Part shown: positions 35,646 to 48,600 of the stretch, in pieces
Layout: every line of letters begins with the position of its first letter
How positions within the stretch are numbered: the stretch's first letter is position 1
NCBI GenBank assembly: GCA_036320915.1
Contig: JAXBDG010000006.1
Span: 2,232,001 to 2,296,000, forward strand
Direction of reading: 5' to 3'
DNA from: Linnemannia elongata
Lineage: Eukaryota > Mortierellomycota > Mortierellomycetes > Mortierellales > Mortierellaceae
DNA: 64,000 nucleotides
Notes under the pieces: model-generated
What the model was told of the DNA's origin: nothing
The model's database searches: none
What the model saw: only the letters and a program-made list of their open reading frames with translations
Translations under genes and position numbers: made by a program

Positions 35646-36121
35646 ATTCCATGGCTTCCTTCCTTTTTTATAAATAACCACGCCACAGTTTCCCTAAAAA
35701 AAAACTTGCTTGTTGTCATCATAGTACGTGTGATGGCATGTTTGAAAACTTTGATTTCAACAAGGTTTTCATTTGTTTTGTAGGATCTCATTCACAATTA
35801 TCAGCGGCCTAAAAGACTATCAAACATCCTTCGATTTATTCATTCTTTCATACTCTCCCTTTTTTTGCATCTTCCTTCCTTCCCTTCTTTCGCCCGCCCT
35901 TCATTCATCAATCTCGTTCACAATCAATTTACTCACTCTCACTCTCACTCTCTACCTCCACCTCACTCCCATAAAGTACGTTGACAACTCTATCGGCGCT
36001 CGAAAAGCGCGCGTGCAAGTCTTCTTTAATTGTAGTTTATGGTTTGCTAAAATTCTTCAGTAAAACACTGCCCAAAAACTTTTGTTGTTTGCAAAAACCC
36101 AAGTTGAGTTAGCACTCAGGT
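35646..36121. other. Convergent intergenic region
   Basis: 475 bp between the second Cys-rich gene and the XRN1 stop. C/T-rich around 35,870-35,960. No gene seen. Confidence 0.45.
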
Positions 36122-39100
36122 CTAGGTCGAGGGTGCGGGTGCGGGGGTTGCTGCTGGGGCGGGAACAGGAGCAGACGCCGATCCTTCCGCTGAAGCTGAA
36201 GCAGCAGAGTCGCCGCCCTTGTTTCCACCACGGTTGCCGCCACGGCCACGACCACGACGGTTGTTGTTTCCGCGCTCCTGGCTATTGTTGTTTGCTTTGC
36301 CATGGCCATTGCCTCCTACGTTAGAAGGTCCAGACTGACCCTGACCTTGAACTTGAGTCTGGGCCTGGTTCTGGTTCTGGTTGGCAGGTGTGGGGCGAGG
36401 CTGTCCCTGAGAGTGGCCACCACGGTGACCACCACGGTTAGAGAATCCTGGAGGCCGCTGGCTGCTGTGAATGTTACCGGCCTGAGGCTGTCCGTTGGCG
36501 GGTGGAGGGCGAGGATGGCGCTGAACTCCCCTCTGCCCTTGTGGCGACGATTGTCCATGTTGTTGTTGGATACGACCAGCGTCCTGCCAGGCTGGTGGAG
36601 GAGCAGGCTGCTGCTGATGCTGGTGCTGATGAATCTGCTGCTGAGGTGGGGGTCTGGGACGGAGATGCTCCAAGAGCGCGGCTGCCTGCGATCCAGCGGC
36701 GGGAAGAACGGGGGGCAGGGTTCCAAAGGACATGCCCTGACCTTCGTTGAGGTCGCTAGGTCTACCAAGTTGATCCGGAGTCACGTTCTTGTGCAAAAGA
36801 TTAAGCAAGAGCGAAGAAATGTCTTCAGCGCCAGGCTTGTTGTTCTCAGAGTTGGGTCGGACTGCAATCTGAACAGGTGGTCTGGGACGAGCATGGAAGC
36901 CCAAACTCTGGTTTACGTTGGTTGGCTGCTCGCCCTGGGGGGCCCGAGTCAATGTCCTACCGCCTCCGGTGCTGCTTCCACCATGGTTGTTGTTATGACT
37001 CTTGGGCTGATGAGGACCCCTCTTGGGCTTATCAGCGACAGGTGCAACTCCAAGAATATCCCAGCCTACAGGCTTGTCGTCCGTTGGGTTGTGCTGGTTG
37101 TTCTTGGGAGGAATGTTGGCAGGCCTGGGTTTGGGAGCTGCAGCCGCAGGTGCAGGAGTGGCTGGTGTCTTTTGGTTGCACTGAGGGCTGGACAGGTTCA
37201 AGATCGACTGAGGTAAAACCGTCATGCCACGGTACATCGAGCAACGTCCGCTGAGATCCATGCCGCTCATAAACTTGTCGTCAAAGACGACTTCGATCTC
37301 CAAACGGTCAATGCCAACAACAGTTCCTTTGGCACCGATGGGGACAGTTCCAGAGTCCTGGACAAAGACGACGCGATCTCCAAGCTTGAAGGTCTGGTCA
37401 GGCAACAATGTCGCAGCGTGACTGGGCTTGAGCATTGTGTGGCGACCCAAGTTCTTAACAATGACGTGCTTCATTCCCGACCTTGTCTCAACGTAAGCGT
37501 CCGCTGCCTTCTCCACCAACGCAATAGTGTCCTATGGTTTAGAAATATTAATGAGGGGATCAATTAGTTTCGTTGTTTTAACGCTCATATTCTCCGCCAT
37601 AAATTTTGGACACTGGTGAATGCTATAACTCACCTTGTCGAGCTGTTCGGCATCGAGATCGACGCGCTCAAAGTCCTTGACCTTGGACTTCTTGAGCCAG
37701 TCCTCGATCCGCTTGATCTTCTCGACACTGTCACCGTTGGGGTAGAGTTCCTCGGCAATGTAAAAGTCCGAACGAGCCCTCTTCTCCAGACCGTCAATGA
37801 ACTCGGGGAACAGCTTCTTGTACTCCTGCAAAAGTGCGATCGCCTTCTGGCTGAACTCCCATCCACTGTCGGTCTTGCGGGTGTAACCCAGAACCTTTTG
37901 CTTCTTGCCTTCAAACTTGAGGTTGAGACCCAGGTTGATGCGACGATCAGTCGAGCGATAGACAACGTGGAGAGACGAGGTCAGCTTGCTGAGAATCAAA
38001 GCAGAGATGCCAACCTTCTTGTTCACAACAAACGAAGGTTGATAAATCGATCCTGAGAGTGCTTCCTTAACAATCTCATGTCCAAACGTTGGCTCTCCTT
38101 TGTGCTCGTTAGGAATCTATTATCAACAATCCACAATAACGTTAAAAGTTAGCAAGATTTTCTCTCCTGATTGAAACGCAAAATGTGAATTAAACCCCCC
38201 CCCCCCTTATCCAGAAACTAAATGCAACTTACTGCAACGCGGAGAGCAAGGGCGTTGTCAGAATGAGCAATGACTTGAGCAGGACATCCGTAATGTCCAT
38301 GACCCAAGAAAAAGACCTGGGAATCCAGAGGAAAGTCTTCGTTAAGAGGACGAGGAGGCTCCTCCTTGGTCCTGGTATCGGGGTGACGGATAGTGTCGAT
38401 GAGGGTCTGGACAGCAAACTCCTGCTCCTCTCCGGGTTTGCAAAAGTCCTTGACCAATGCTCCATTCATCTCTCGCCTGAGACCCTTCAACAGAAGGACC
38501 TGAGCCGTGAACTCAATGTCGCCAATGACCACACCGAATCGCTTGTTGTACAGAGTCTCGATCCTGTCGACGCGCTTGCGCCAGGTATCAAAGGTGTTGG
38601 TACGGTGGGGCGTCTTGATGACAACCTTGTTCTTGCCTTGAACCTGCAACTCATATTTGAACATCTCGTCTGAAATCGACGAAACAATACCCTCCTTCAA
38701 GAAAGGCCAGCCAACATAGACTCGCTTTCCGAGCTTCGACAGCGCCAGTGCTTCGGGCTTGACATCCTCGAATCGGTTCACAATGTTGACAACCATCGTC
38801 TCGTTACGAGAAGGCGCCTGGAAGACCTGGACACCGTGGTAGCCGAGGTTGCCAGAGTGCTTGATGGTGTCCAGAGAGGGGAAACCAAAGAGCGCATCGG
38901 CTCCCTTGAATGCTCCTTCGCACAGACCCTTTCTCAACGAAGAAACGCCCTCGATGACGGGGAGATGGAACACAGACCGCTTGCATTTGCAGTCCTTGAT
39001 GTCGGGAAAGAACGAAGGCAAGGGCGAAGGATAAGTGTCGCTCAAGCTCTCGTCGCGAGTGAACACCGCGCTTTCGCCAGTCTCGTTTCTCTCACTTTCC

Positions 39101-42100
39101 TCTGGCGTCAGCAAGTGCTCCTTGCCTAAAAGCGAAGATAAAAGGCGTGTGATGTTAGTTTAAGATAAGAAGTGCAATAATATTCGTTCTTAGCAATTAA
39201 CGATGACGAGCAACAACTTACTCTTCATGGCCGCCAAAAGTCGGTCCTGGTCGATAAAGGGAATCTTGACGATAGCCTCCCAGTCCTGCTTCTTGCCGTT
39301 CATATCCAGGTCAAAGTTGCTGGGGTAGAAGTCCTTGATGGGCGATGCCTCCTTGGTGATCAGATCCTATTAATTACAACACGTTGTCGTAGTTAGTACC
39401 TGTCATCCTCCGTCAATTCATTGGTCAAACAAACCTCACTCCAGATGCATGAACTAAAAGCCGCACTTACCCAGTATGCCTGTGGAATGTGTTGCTTACT
39501 GGCCTCTGGCAAGACACCCATGAGCTGTTCGTAGGGCTTGAATGGTGTTCCAAGTTCGAAAGGGAACGAGAACAAGTCCAAGTGAACCAAATCTATACGA
39601 GGTACAACATCAGATCAATGTGTTAGGCTGGAGGTCAAATAATATCGAAGTCATAGGGGAAAAGAAAAAGCTGATCCTTACCGGAGATCTTAGGAGCATA
39701 GTGGTAAGGGTAGAACCATGCCCATGATGAAACTCCTCGGTAGTAGTAGTAGAGAACCCATTGCAGACCCTCGACGTACTTGAAGACCATCTTGCGAATA
39801 TCAGCCTCATGCTCGAGCTCAGGTTTCTCCTGCAGGTACAAAGGTATTGTTTAGCGCGAATATTAGTCCACAATTCCAAACATCATAAACATGAATCGAA
39901 TAACAAGAGAGAGGGAGAAGATACATACCAGATAGTAGTCTTTCTTCCATTGCTGTAACCTGTCTTCATAGACACTCTTGGCCTTTTCGTTACGAAGTTT
40001 CTCGTTCTCGATCACGTCCTCAACGACCTCTGCCTGGTCGTACTTGCGCATGACGCGTGCGCGTGCCTCCTGAGATTCTACATCCTCGTCATCCTCTTCT
40101 TCATCAAACTCGATGAAAAGGTTCTTCACGCCCTCGGGTGACGTCTCTGTACCGTATCGGATCTCAATCGCTGCTGCGATCCTCTTGACAAAGCTGCGCT
40201 CGCTCGAATTCAGCGTTGATGGGAAATGAAGGACATCCTTGCGTTCCAGCACGAATTCTTTCATCTGGTCATACAAATCCTTTTGCCTCCTCGTCATCAC
40301 TATTTCCATCGTCGTTAATAGGTGTAAAAAAAATGGCAGGTTGATTTACTTGTTAATATACCGAAACTCCAGGCACGTTACAAAATAGTTTTCGCTAAAC
40401 AGTTGAGAGAACTTACCGAGCTCGTTAGCGTTCTCGATGGGTTTACCCATACGCATTCCTTGTCGGTGCTTGCCATTGTTCTTCTGTCCAGAGTTGGGCA
40501 CAATCAACAGCTCGGCCATCTTGCCACCAATGTACTTAAGATCGTCGCACTCTGCCTCAAAGGCTTCGCTCTCGACAACCTCAGCCAGTTCATGGAACAT
40601 GGCCTCGACACGCTTGAAATTCAGCTCTCCAGAATCCTGGAAGTATCCGCCCAATTGTGGCAGCAGCTTCTTGTAAATATTGAAAAGAAGACTCAGCGCA
40701 CCTTCGGCGATGTGAAGGTTGGGGAGATGTGGCAAGAAATCGTTTCCGACAAAGAGACACATCAGCACAAAGTCGTCGATGATGCGCTCGAGGTCGTAGG
40801 GGAAAGGTAATGTTTCCTGAAGGGTGTTGAACTCCATGTCGAGGTACTCCCGCAGCAGCGAGAGATGCATCAAGAAGAAGTTTTGTGTATCGATGGACCT
40901 AATCGTGGTATGGTTGATACGGTTTCCCAGGGTTAGTACAAATTTGAAATTTTTCTTCAGACATGCTAATTTCCCGTCGGCCGCAGTCAAAATCGACGCT
41001 CAATCTTTCAATGACTCAAAACACACAATAAAAAGAAGGCCGCAGTGCAACCTTGAAGGTTGACCTCCGGAGGCTGAGCTGACGGATAATGAACATACCC
41101 TTTCTTCTTGTTGGTTCTTCCGAAGGTAACTTCCTCACGCAAAAGCGCAAAGTGAGGTTCGTGGCTCAGCAGGCCGAGCATGATCAGATCGGCATCGAGA
41201 CCGTACAGACAATGTCGAGTGTTGGGGTTGTATCCTTCCTGAGCCTTCGATAGGCGGATGTATTCCATAATCTTGTGTTCTCCCTCTCCGGGAACCTCGT
41301 GCCCTGAAAGCACCACCTTGACACCGCGCCAGTTGGCATCCTCGGTCACCTTCTTGGAAATGAAGTATTCCAACTGCGCCGAGAGTCTCTTCATGAATGG
41401 TGTTCCTATGTGTTTTCAGTGTCAAATTGAGAGATAGAACGATAAGGTGAGTTTTCCCTTTACACTGGATCGACTGCTTCTTGTTTCAAAGGTACAAGCG
41501 CAAGAGGGAAAAAAGGTGTTACCTGGGGTGATACAGTTACGATCGAACTGCTCCTCTTCTGGAAGCTCTTCTCCCTTGGCGATCGCCTTGCGCTTGGCAT
41601 CCTCAGCGTCCTTGGCTGTGCGGAATCGGCGGGAACGCTGTTGGTTCATTTTGGCACGAGGGGCCACACCTACAAAAAACGATGCATGCCATGTCAGCAG
41701 GGATACACACAACGTTCTTCCTTTTTCAGAAACAAGCTCTCCTCCTTCAAGGCCTCACATCCTAAGCGCCATCTTTCCTCTCCACATCATGAACAGACAA
41801 AATAACAATTCTTCTTGCAAACTTACCATCAACGGCCATGAAGAAAACCTTTTGTGGTTTGATCTTCAAGAACAAGTGATCGATATAGTTGAAAATGGCG
41901 AGGAAGATCTTGTCTTCGGACAGACGGAAGTGGGCATCGGTGTCGTTTGGTAGTGAGCAGTTGTGGATAATTCCGTTCATGTCCAGGTACAGGTTGTCTA
42001 TTTATCCCATTGTTGTTGTTGTTGGTTTGGTTGCATAGCATGAAAAGGTGGAAAGTGTGATAAGTAAAATTGAGTGGACCGCCCCTCCTAGGTGAGGATC

Positions 42101-42502
42101 GTGTTGTTTTGTCCACCTTTTTTCATGCAGATATTTCAGTTCTAAACAGTGTGCTAGTCGTTTTTTGTGGTTTCTAGGGGAAAAGGGTCATTTACCAAAC
42201 TCGGGGATGGCATTCTCAGTGATCAACTGCGAGCACAGAGGGTATCTCTCACTATTTTCAGGTTTAATGAATGCAAACAAACAAGCAGGTAGCAGATGGT
42301 CGACGAAACAAAGAGACAGTGGTGTCCAAACAAAAAAAAAAAAGGACTTTGTTAGTGAGCCTGGTCAATTGGCAACTTCTCATGCTCATGCATCAAGCTT
42401 TGTTCGTTCACAAAGCACACACGAACAAATACAGGAAGCCTCTCCAAGCATTCTCCTCTCAAGCAATTACCCCATCCATCGGAAGAATTTTGGCACTCCC
42501 AT
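36122..42502 (-). CDS. XRN1: 5'-3' exoribonuclease 1
   Basis: Processive cytoplasmic exonuclease degrading decapped mRNA. Thirteen exons: 42502-42471, 42251-42196, 41997-41827, 41669-41523, 41405-41099, 40898-40417, 40299-39929, 39829-39682, 39592-39471, 39366-39222, 39125-38233, 38116-37634, 37531-36122; 1588 residues. N-terminus [17 protein letters not shown]. Catalytic region: [41 protein letters not shown], and [13 protein letters not shown]. The second conserved block has [26 protein letters not shown]. Then come the D1/PAZ-like and SH3-like domains ([20 protein letters not shown]). The C-terminus is a long Gln/Pro/Gly-rich tail with RG/RGG repeats ([16 protein letters not shown]). A poly(C) run lies in intron 11 near 38,195. 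Confidence 0.97.
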
Positions 42503-42989
42503 CGTATTTCAATTAGACGTGTAGAGTCTGTAGTAGTAGTTGTTATAGTAGTGCAAGGAATTACTACTTGCGTGCGTGTGTTGTTACTGTTGTTGTAAGG
42601 GAGTGAGTGTAAGGTGTAGTTCACACGAGCAAGGTAAAAGAAGAATAAAGAAGTGTTCTTTTGTTTTCTTGTTATCGCCAGGCGTGAAAAAAAAAGTATA
42701 AAAGATGTGAGAAGCGGTAACGATGAATATGGTACTGCGGCGGGTGTGGATGAAGGGAAGGTGACGGAAAAAGGTAAAGAAAGTAAAAAGAGGGCAGACG
42801 GGACGCAAGTGCTTTTGTCACCTCTCCACTTGATTTACTTTGATCGCCCCTGCTGGCTGGAGGAGGCTGATGGGACTGGGAACGTGTGTCAGACGCGTAG
42901 TGGCCCTTAATAGTATTTTCCTCCCTCACTCCTCTTAGTATTTAGCCCAAGACAGTATTGATAATAACCTACTCTCCATTGGCGTAACA

Positions 42990-43355
42990 ATGGATATTCC
43001 ACATCTCATCGTCTTTCACACCATTGGAACAGATCCCAAGGGAGATTACCCAGTGGAATTTGGCGACATCACCGACGAGTTTACTATAGAATGCATTCCG
43101 ACCAATGAGGACGCCGAGGAGCGATTGGAGAGCTTTCGTTCCATTCTCAACACCGTTGAATTTTTTCTCTTCTACGATGGCACAGAGTACATAACAATGT
43201 ATGATCGCAAAGGCAAGGGCTTCGTGACATTCCACATGATGTATCACGGCGATTATCTTGGTCGTATACTGTTGGGCATGACGTCTTTCAAGCAGCTCGC
43301 GTTGGATCACAGAATGTATGATGATTCCGATGCGGATTACGAGAATGTCTTTTAA
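42990..43355 (+). CDS. Small acidic orphan protein, divergent from XRN1
   Basis: Intronless, 121 residues: MDIPHLIVFHTIGTDPKGDY to DDSDADYENVF. Good coding character, with balanced codons and predicted alternating strand/helix segments (VEFFLFYDGTEYITMYD, FVTFHMMYHGDYLGRILLG). There is no signal peptide or membrane segment. I recognise no family. The start lies 487 bp from the XRN1 start on the opposite strand, so the two may share a promoter region. The intervening sequence (42,503-42,989) shows no other gene. Confidence 0.6.
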   Translation: MDIPHLIVFHTIGTDPKGDYPVEFGDITDEFTIECIPTNEDAEERLESFRSILNTVEFFLFYDGTEYITMYDRKGKGFVTFHMMYHGDYLGRILLGMTSFKQLALDHRMYDDSDADYENVF

Positions 43356-43638
43356 AAAAGAAATAACGAGAATAAAAATCTTTCTCTTTACGCCAAAAAA
43401 AATCGGGACGAGAGTGGTTGCCAAAGAAGAATAAAGGACATACGGGGTCCTTGTTTCGCTTTTTCTTTTGTTGCTTTTTTATAATAGTGGTGGAGTAGAG
43501 AAGAAGGGTCTAAAGAGGCGCTTATTTTTCGGATCAATGCGATAAGAGTATCCTTCATGTTGTTGTTGTTGCTGTAGCCGTAGCTGTTGCAGGTTGTTGG
43601 TGATGAATCGTTACAATCGGGGAGTGGAGTTGGGAGAT

Positions 43639-45277
43639 TTAAGCCTTGGTGGAAGCAATCTTCTCGACCTGGCTGATAGACTCCTCCAAGATCTGGGCCT
43701 GGAGCTTGGGGTCCAAGAGATCGGCCTTGATCTTCTCGATCATGTAAGCCGCCAACTTGGACTGCTCACGCTCACGGACAGAGGTCTCGTAACGGACCCA
43801 CGAGTCCAAAACTGACTTGACCTCAGCAGTCATGGCAGTCTTCTGCTTCAACTCAAAGGCCTCGGCCTCGAGCTGGGCAGTCTCCTTGGAGAGAGCATAG
43901 AGAGCCTGGGTGACCTCGACAACATCCTTCATCTGGCCAACCTGGTCAATGCGCTCGGCGACGGCAGCCTTGTGGTCAACGCGGGCCTTCTCGAGGATGG
44001 TGCGGATCTTGTTGATGTGGCCATCGGCCCACTCGCTGAAGGGAGCACGGGCGCTCTTGACGATACCACCGAAAGTGGCGGCGAAGGCCAAGAGGACAAG
44101 GGTCTCCTCGTTGAAGATGTAGAGCTCCTGGGAGATCAAGTAAGTCGACAAACCGGCAAAGGCAGTGACAACTCCGGTCTTGGAGATCAACGAGTTGCCG
44201 GGGAGGGCATCAAGGATGCTCTGGGCCTTGCTGTCGGGCGAAACGCTCTTCTCTATTTATTTTTTCACACGCGAATACGATACATGCAAGTTAGCAGTTG
44301 AACTTCTTTGTCCTGTGCTGATGTCTGTCTCTTCTTCCCTATTGAAAACTACGACTCGCTGCCTCATAGTTCATTCGTGCGCATGTCTTTCTGTGAGTAT
44401 CCTCCACTTGACAAACAATCGATAACTCCTGTCCTTCCTTCGTTTCTTTATGACAATATCAGCTGAGGCAAGAGAAACTAAGGTCCAATTGATTGCGAGT
44501 AGATAGCTGCTCCAGTTCCTCAACATCCAGTCTCAATCCTGCTTGTCGAACAAAATGAATAAAAAGTACATACCATCAGAGGTAGCGGTGGCCATGTGGC
44601 GGATACTATTTCATATATCATTATTGAAAAAAATAGGCAATTAGCATCAATAAACAATAAAACGACGAGAAGCAGCGCGCCAGCCGGATGCAATTGGAAA
44701 ACCACCACCAAAGAAAGTGAAAGTAGAACATACGCAACAGAGGCGGTGGAGCGCTGGGCAGCGAGCATGGGGCGCACGGCGGCGACTATTATAATGAGCC
44801 AAAAAATACGCATATCAAGGGAGGAATCGGGTCAATATTTTCGTTGCGCATGAGAAGAGCAAATCGATAGTCAACAAGTCCTCGTTTGTCGTTATTCTAG
44901 GGCTCCACCCTTTGTAAACGTTTCTGTTGGGTAGGACGTTATTGTCGCGTGTTGAGTGTGTTTCCGCAGGGAGTCCTGTGTTTACTCTACACTGTCTGAT
45001 GAACCCTGTTACGATTGAGCCAGGATTGCAGTCTCCACGATGATCCCGATGTCTGCTGCTATTCGATGGATCCAGTAGTCAGAAATAAAGTGACTAAATC
45101 CCCTGAACGAGTGTTTTTAGATGACTCTTTTTTGTCGTTGGTTGTGTCGTGTGTGTCGGGTGCGGGAGTGTTGGATCGGCGGCGACTGTAAAAGGAGAAG
45201 CAAGTGGACTGAGTGTATGTGCACGTGCAAAGGGTGTTCTTACCCGATGCGCTCTTGGTCAAAAGTCTAAGGGCCAT
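43639..45277 (-). CDS. ATP4: Mitochondrial F1Fo ATP synthase subunit b
   Basis: Peripheral-stalk subunit of complex V. Exons: 45277-45244, 44785-44734, 44605-44574, 44252-43639, giving 243 residues. The N-terminus (MALRLLTKSASGVAAVRPML, with Arg/Ser/Ala and no acidic residues) is a mitochondrial presequence spread over the short first exons. Two hydrophobic segments follow (GVVTAFAGLSTYLISQELYIF, read in order, and ETLVLLAFAATFGGIV), then a long amphipathic stalk helix (KIRTILEKARVDHKAAVAER, LYALSKETAQLEAEAFELKQ) ending KIASTKA. Intron 1 is about 460 bp. Confidence 0.93.
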
Positions 45278-45617
45278 GGTTGGTTATTGTCGATTGGATG
45301 ATGAATGAGAAAAGAGAAAAACAAGTGGGCCTGCGTTCCGCATGTCTTGTTTTGTCTGTCTGTCGGTCTGTCTGCCTGTCAGTCCCTGGGAGTAGTAAAC
45401 GGATCGGCCTAGCGGGCAGTGGAATTCTCACAGGCCCTTAAGTTAATCAGCGATGAAAAAATGAAATTCACACCTCCGCAGTAGACACATGCACAGACTC
45501 AAGGTCACTGCTCGTACCTGAACTGCATAATTGCATACAATACGGCGCATTATCAGATCAAATCCTCTCTATTATGTTGCGTCTATGGTCATTACATACA
45601 TATCATCATGCTCTTCT

Positions 45618-48600
45618 TCAAGCAGCAGCAGTCTCAACCTGCTCACCACCCTCTGCACCACCCTCCTTCTCCTCTTCCTCACCATCACCCTCCTCCAACT
45701 CAGCAAGCCGCTGCTGCAAAACCTTCACGTTCTTCATCCCCTCCAATGCCGCAAACTTGCTCCCACTCCTCGCCTTGGCAACCGTATCCGTCTTCATCCG
45801 CTGGATATAAAACTTCAAATGCTCTACATCTGTCGTCTCAAGCATCTGCTCCAACGAAGCATCCGCACCCAACCTCGAATCGTGGATCGTCGACAACGAC
45901 TTGTTACTACCCTTGCCCCTGCCCTTCTTCACCCCACTCTCCGCCTCACTCTCGTCACCTTCATCTTCGTCGCCATCAGTGTCAGCGGCATCGTCATCCT
46001 CTGCGGCCTCTTCAGTCGACACCGCCAACGTGTTATTGGAGGAGCCACCAGCAGACTTGTTGACCTTGTACTTGGAGAACATATCAGACGCACTATCGCT
46101 CCGGCTGGTGACCTTGCGCAAGTGAAGCCGACGACGCTCCTCATCCGCATCCTCACCCTCGCCTTCCTCCTTGACCGGATGGGCCGTTGTCACTTGGGTA
46201 GAGGCTGGTGCAACTGGAGACTTGGCTTGCTGTTCCAGCTCTTCCTCGACCTTAACTGCCTCCTTGGCAGCTAGAGTGGCCTTCTTGTTCGACGTGTTCA
46301 CAACCAGTGGTGTTACGGCAACAGTCTTGGCCTTGGACTTTGGTACAACCTTGACTTCCGGCTCCTTCTCCTTCTCCTCCTCCTCCTCCTCCCCCTCGCT
46401 CTCTTCTTCCTCATCATCCTCATCGTCATCGTCATCCAACAGCTCATCATCATCCTCCTCACTCGATGCCAGCTCCAACATAATCTCTTGCCAGCGAGCC
46501 TCAAGAGCCTGAGCACGCTTTAATGCGATCGCAGCCGACCTCTTGTCACCCTTGTTCATCCTGGTCGTCGCATACGTCTTGGCCTGCTGGACATACAACC
46601 ACAGCTCCTCGGGATTCTGGATCTTGAGTATCTGCGCCAACGGTGTCGAAATCGGGAGCAGCTTGGCCTTTGTACTCTTGGCCTTGGCCTTGACGACCTT
46701 GGGCGGCATAGGTGCCACAACTTCAAACTCACCCTCCTCTCCTTCAGCAGCAGCCTGTGTCTCGGCCGTTGCACTTTCGTCTCTCTCAACATTGGTGGAC
46801 TTGGCGGTGACAGGCGCGACTGAAGCGACAACAATCGCGGAGCTCTCGACGGGTGTGAGCTCTTGGGTGCTGATGGTGGAACTGATGGTGGACGAGGTCA
46901 TCGATCCCACCTGTGGCAGAGGCAAAGACAGGCTCGCGCCGCCACGGTTGGTTCCATCCGTCTCCAAGAGCGCATTCAATGCCTCCTGGCGCTCGCGGTT
47001 CTCCCGCTCCTCAGCGGCCGCCATGACTGCCAGGACATCTGCCGTCGTGACGCGTTGGTGCTGATCAGGCTGACTTTGCAAGGCTCTTGGGTCGGTGGAC
47101 GAGGAAGGAGACAAGGGTGGCGCATCCTGGTTGTTCTGCAGGAGTGAAGCCAAGTACTTTTCCTGATCTTGCTCAGAGACCGAAAACGAGTCTGAGACGC
47201 TGTACACCGAGGTAGCCTCCTTGCGTTTGGGGTTCCACCACCTCCGCTTGGCCTGTTGGACGGACATCAACTCTGCTCCAAAGATGGCGCTCGACCGGGT
47301 TGAGTACATGGACGTCCGGGTGGACTCGTCGCTGACACTCATGGGACGATGCTCGCTCACACCGCTGCTGAAAATACTGGAGCGGTTAGCCTTGAGAGAG
47401 CCCATAGGTGAGGTGGGCGTCAATGGAGAAGCAAGGGCTGAAGCGGCGGCGGCTTCTTCCTTAGCTGCCTTCTTGGCAGCTTTCTTGGACTTCTTCCCCT
47501 TATCCTTCTTCATACCCTTGTCGGCAAGCACCTTTTCGAACGACTCGAGCTGGTTGACCCAAGAGTCCCAGTTCTCAAGAGCTGCCGCTTCATCTGTACC
47601 CTCGGCCGTGTAGTCGATAATCTCTTCCACAGGCTACCAAAGAAAAAGATAGTCAAGAGCATATTAATTCACGATTCTACTTCGGGCAACAGGCAATACT
47701 ACAATTGCCAAATAAAACAAGGGGCTTACCAGGACGAATCCAATGATATCTCGGTCCTCGCGGACAGCGACACGCTCCATCAAAGGTCCCTCGACCTCCT
47801 CTTGGTACTCATAAGGCACATATTCGTCGCTCTCTCTCTTCTTGCCGCCATTCTTGGAATAGGCCCCAGCAGCAGCAGCATCAATTGCCTTGCGATCGTT
47901 GCTCTGGATAGAACTTTTCCTCGTCTTGTCGCTGTGAGTCGACTTGGAATCGTCATTGGCACCAAATGTAGGCGAGAGGGGCGAGCTGTCCTCCAACGAG
48001 ACCTTACTGTTGTTCTTCTTACTCTTGAACAAGTTGAAAGGTCGAGATTTGGCCTTTTTGGTTGAATCAGGGCTCAACAGTGAACCATCGTCCTGGCTGT
48101 GGATGCTGCCGCCAGTTCCATGTTGCTGCTGGAGTTGTTGCTGTTGCTGTTGCTGGAAAGTTGAACCCAGATCCAGACCCAGACTCGATGGGAGCTGTGC
48201 AGGCTCAGAGATAAGCTCTTCGGCTTGAGGGATTGGCTTCTTGGAAGATGGATTGTAGACAGTCTTGGGCTCGTAGGTCGTCTTGGGGGCATAGTTAACA
48301 GGCATCAAGGCTTTGGGTGTCGATGGAGCCTGAGTCAACAGTGGTCCTGGAGGATATAAATCGTCAGAAGGCAATCCCATAGGAGCCGCAATGATATTAG
48401 CAGTGGAACTGGAAGTGTGATACTGCTGATCGTGCAGGGATTGGGGCTGAGATTCCTCGGTAAAGTAGTGTTGCTGCTGTTGTTGCTGTTGTTGATGCTG
48501 AGTTTCTCCCATAAAGCCAACATCGAGACTTGCGCTGCGCTCGGAACTGAACTGACGGATGTCGTAATCCAAGGAGGCCTTGCGAGGTGGTGGCAGCGTA

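Noticed and set aside
36302..37216. 304-codon open frame antisense to the XRN1 tail
   Set aside because: Shadow of the repetitive Gln/Pro/Gly tail of XRN1.
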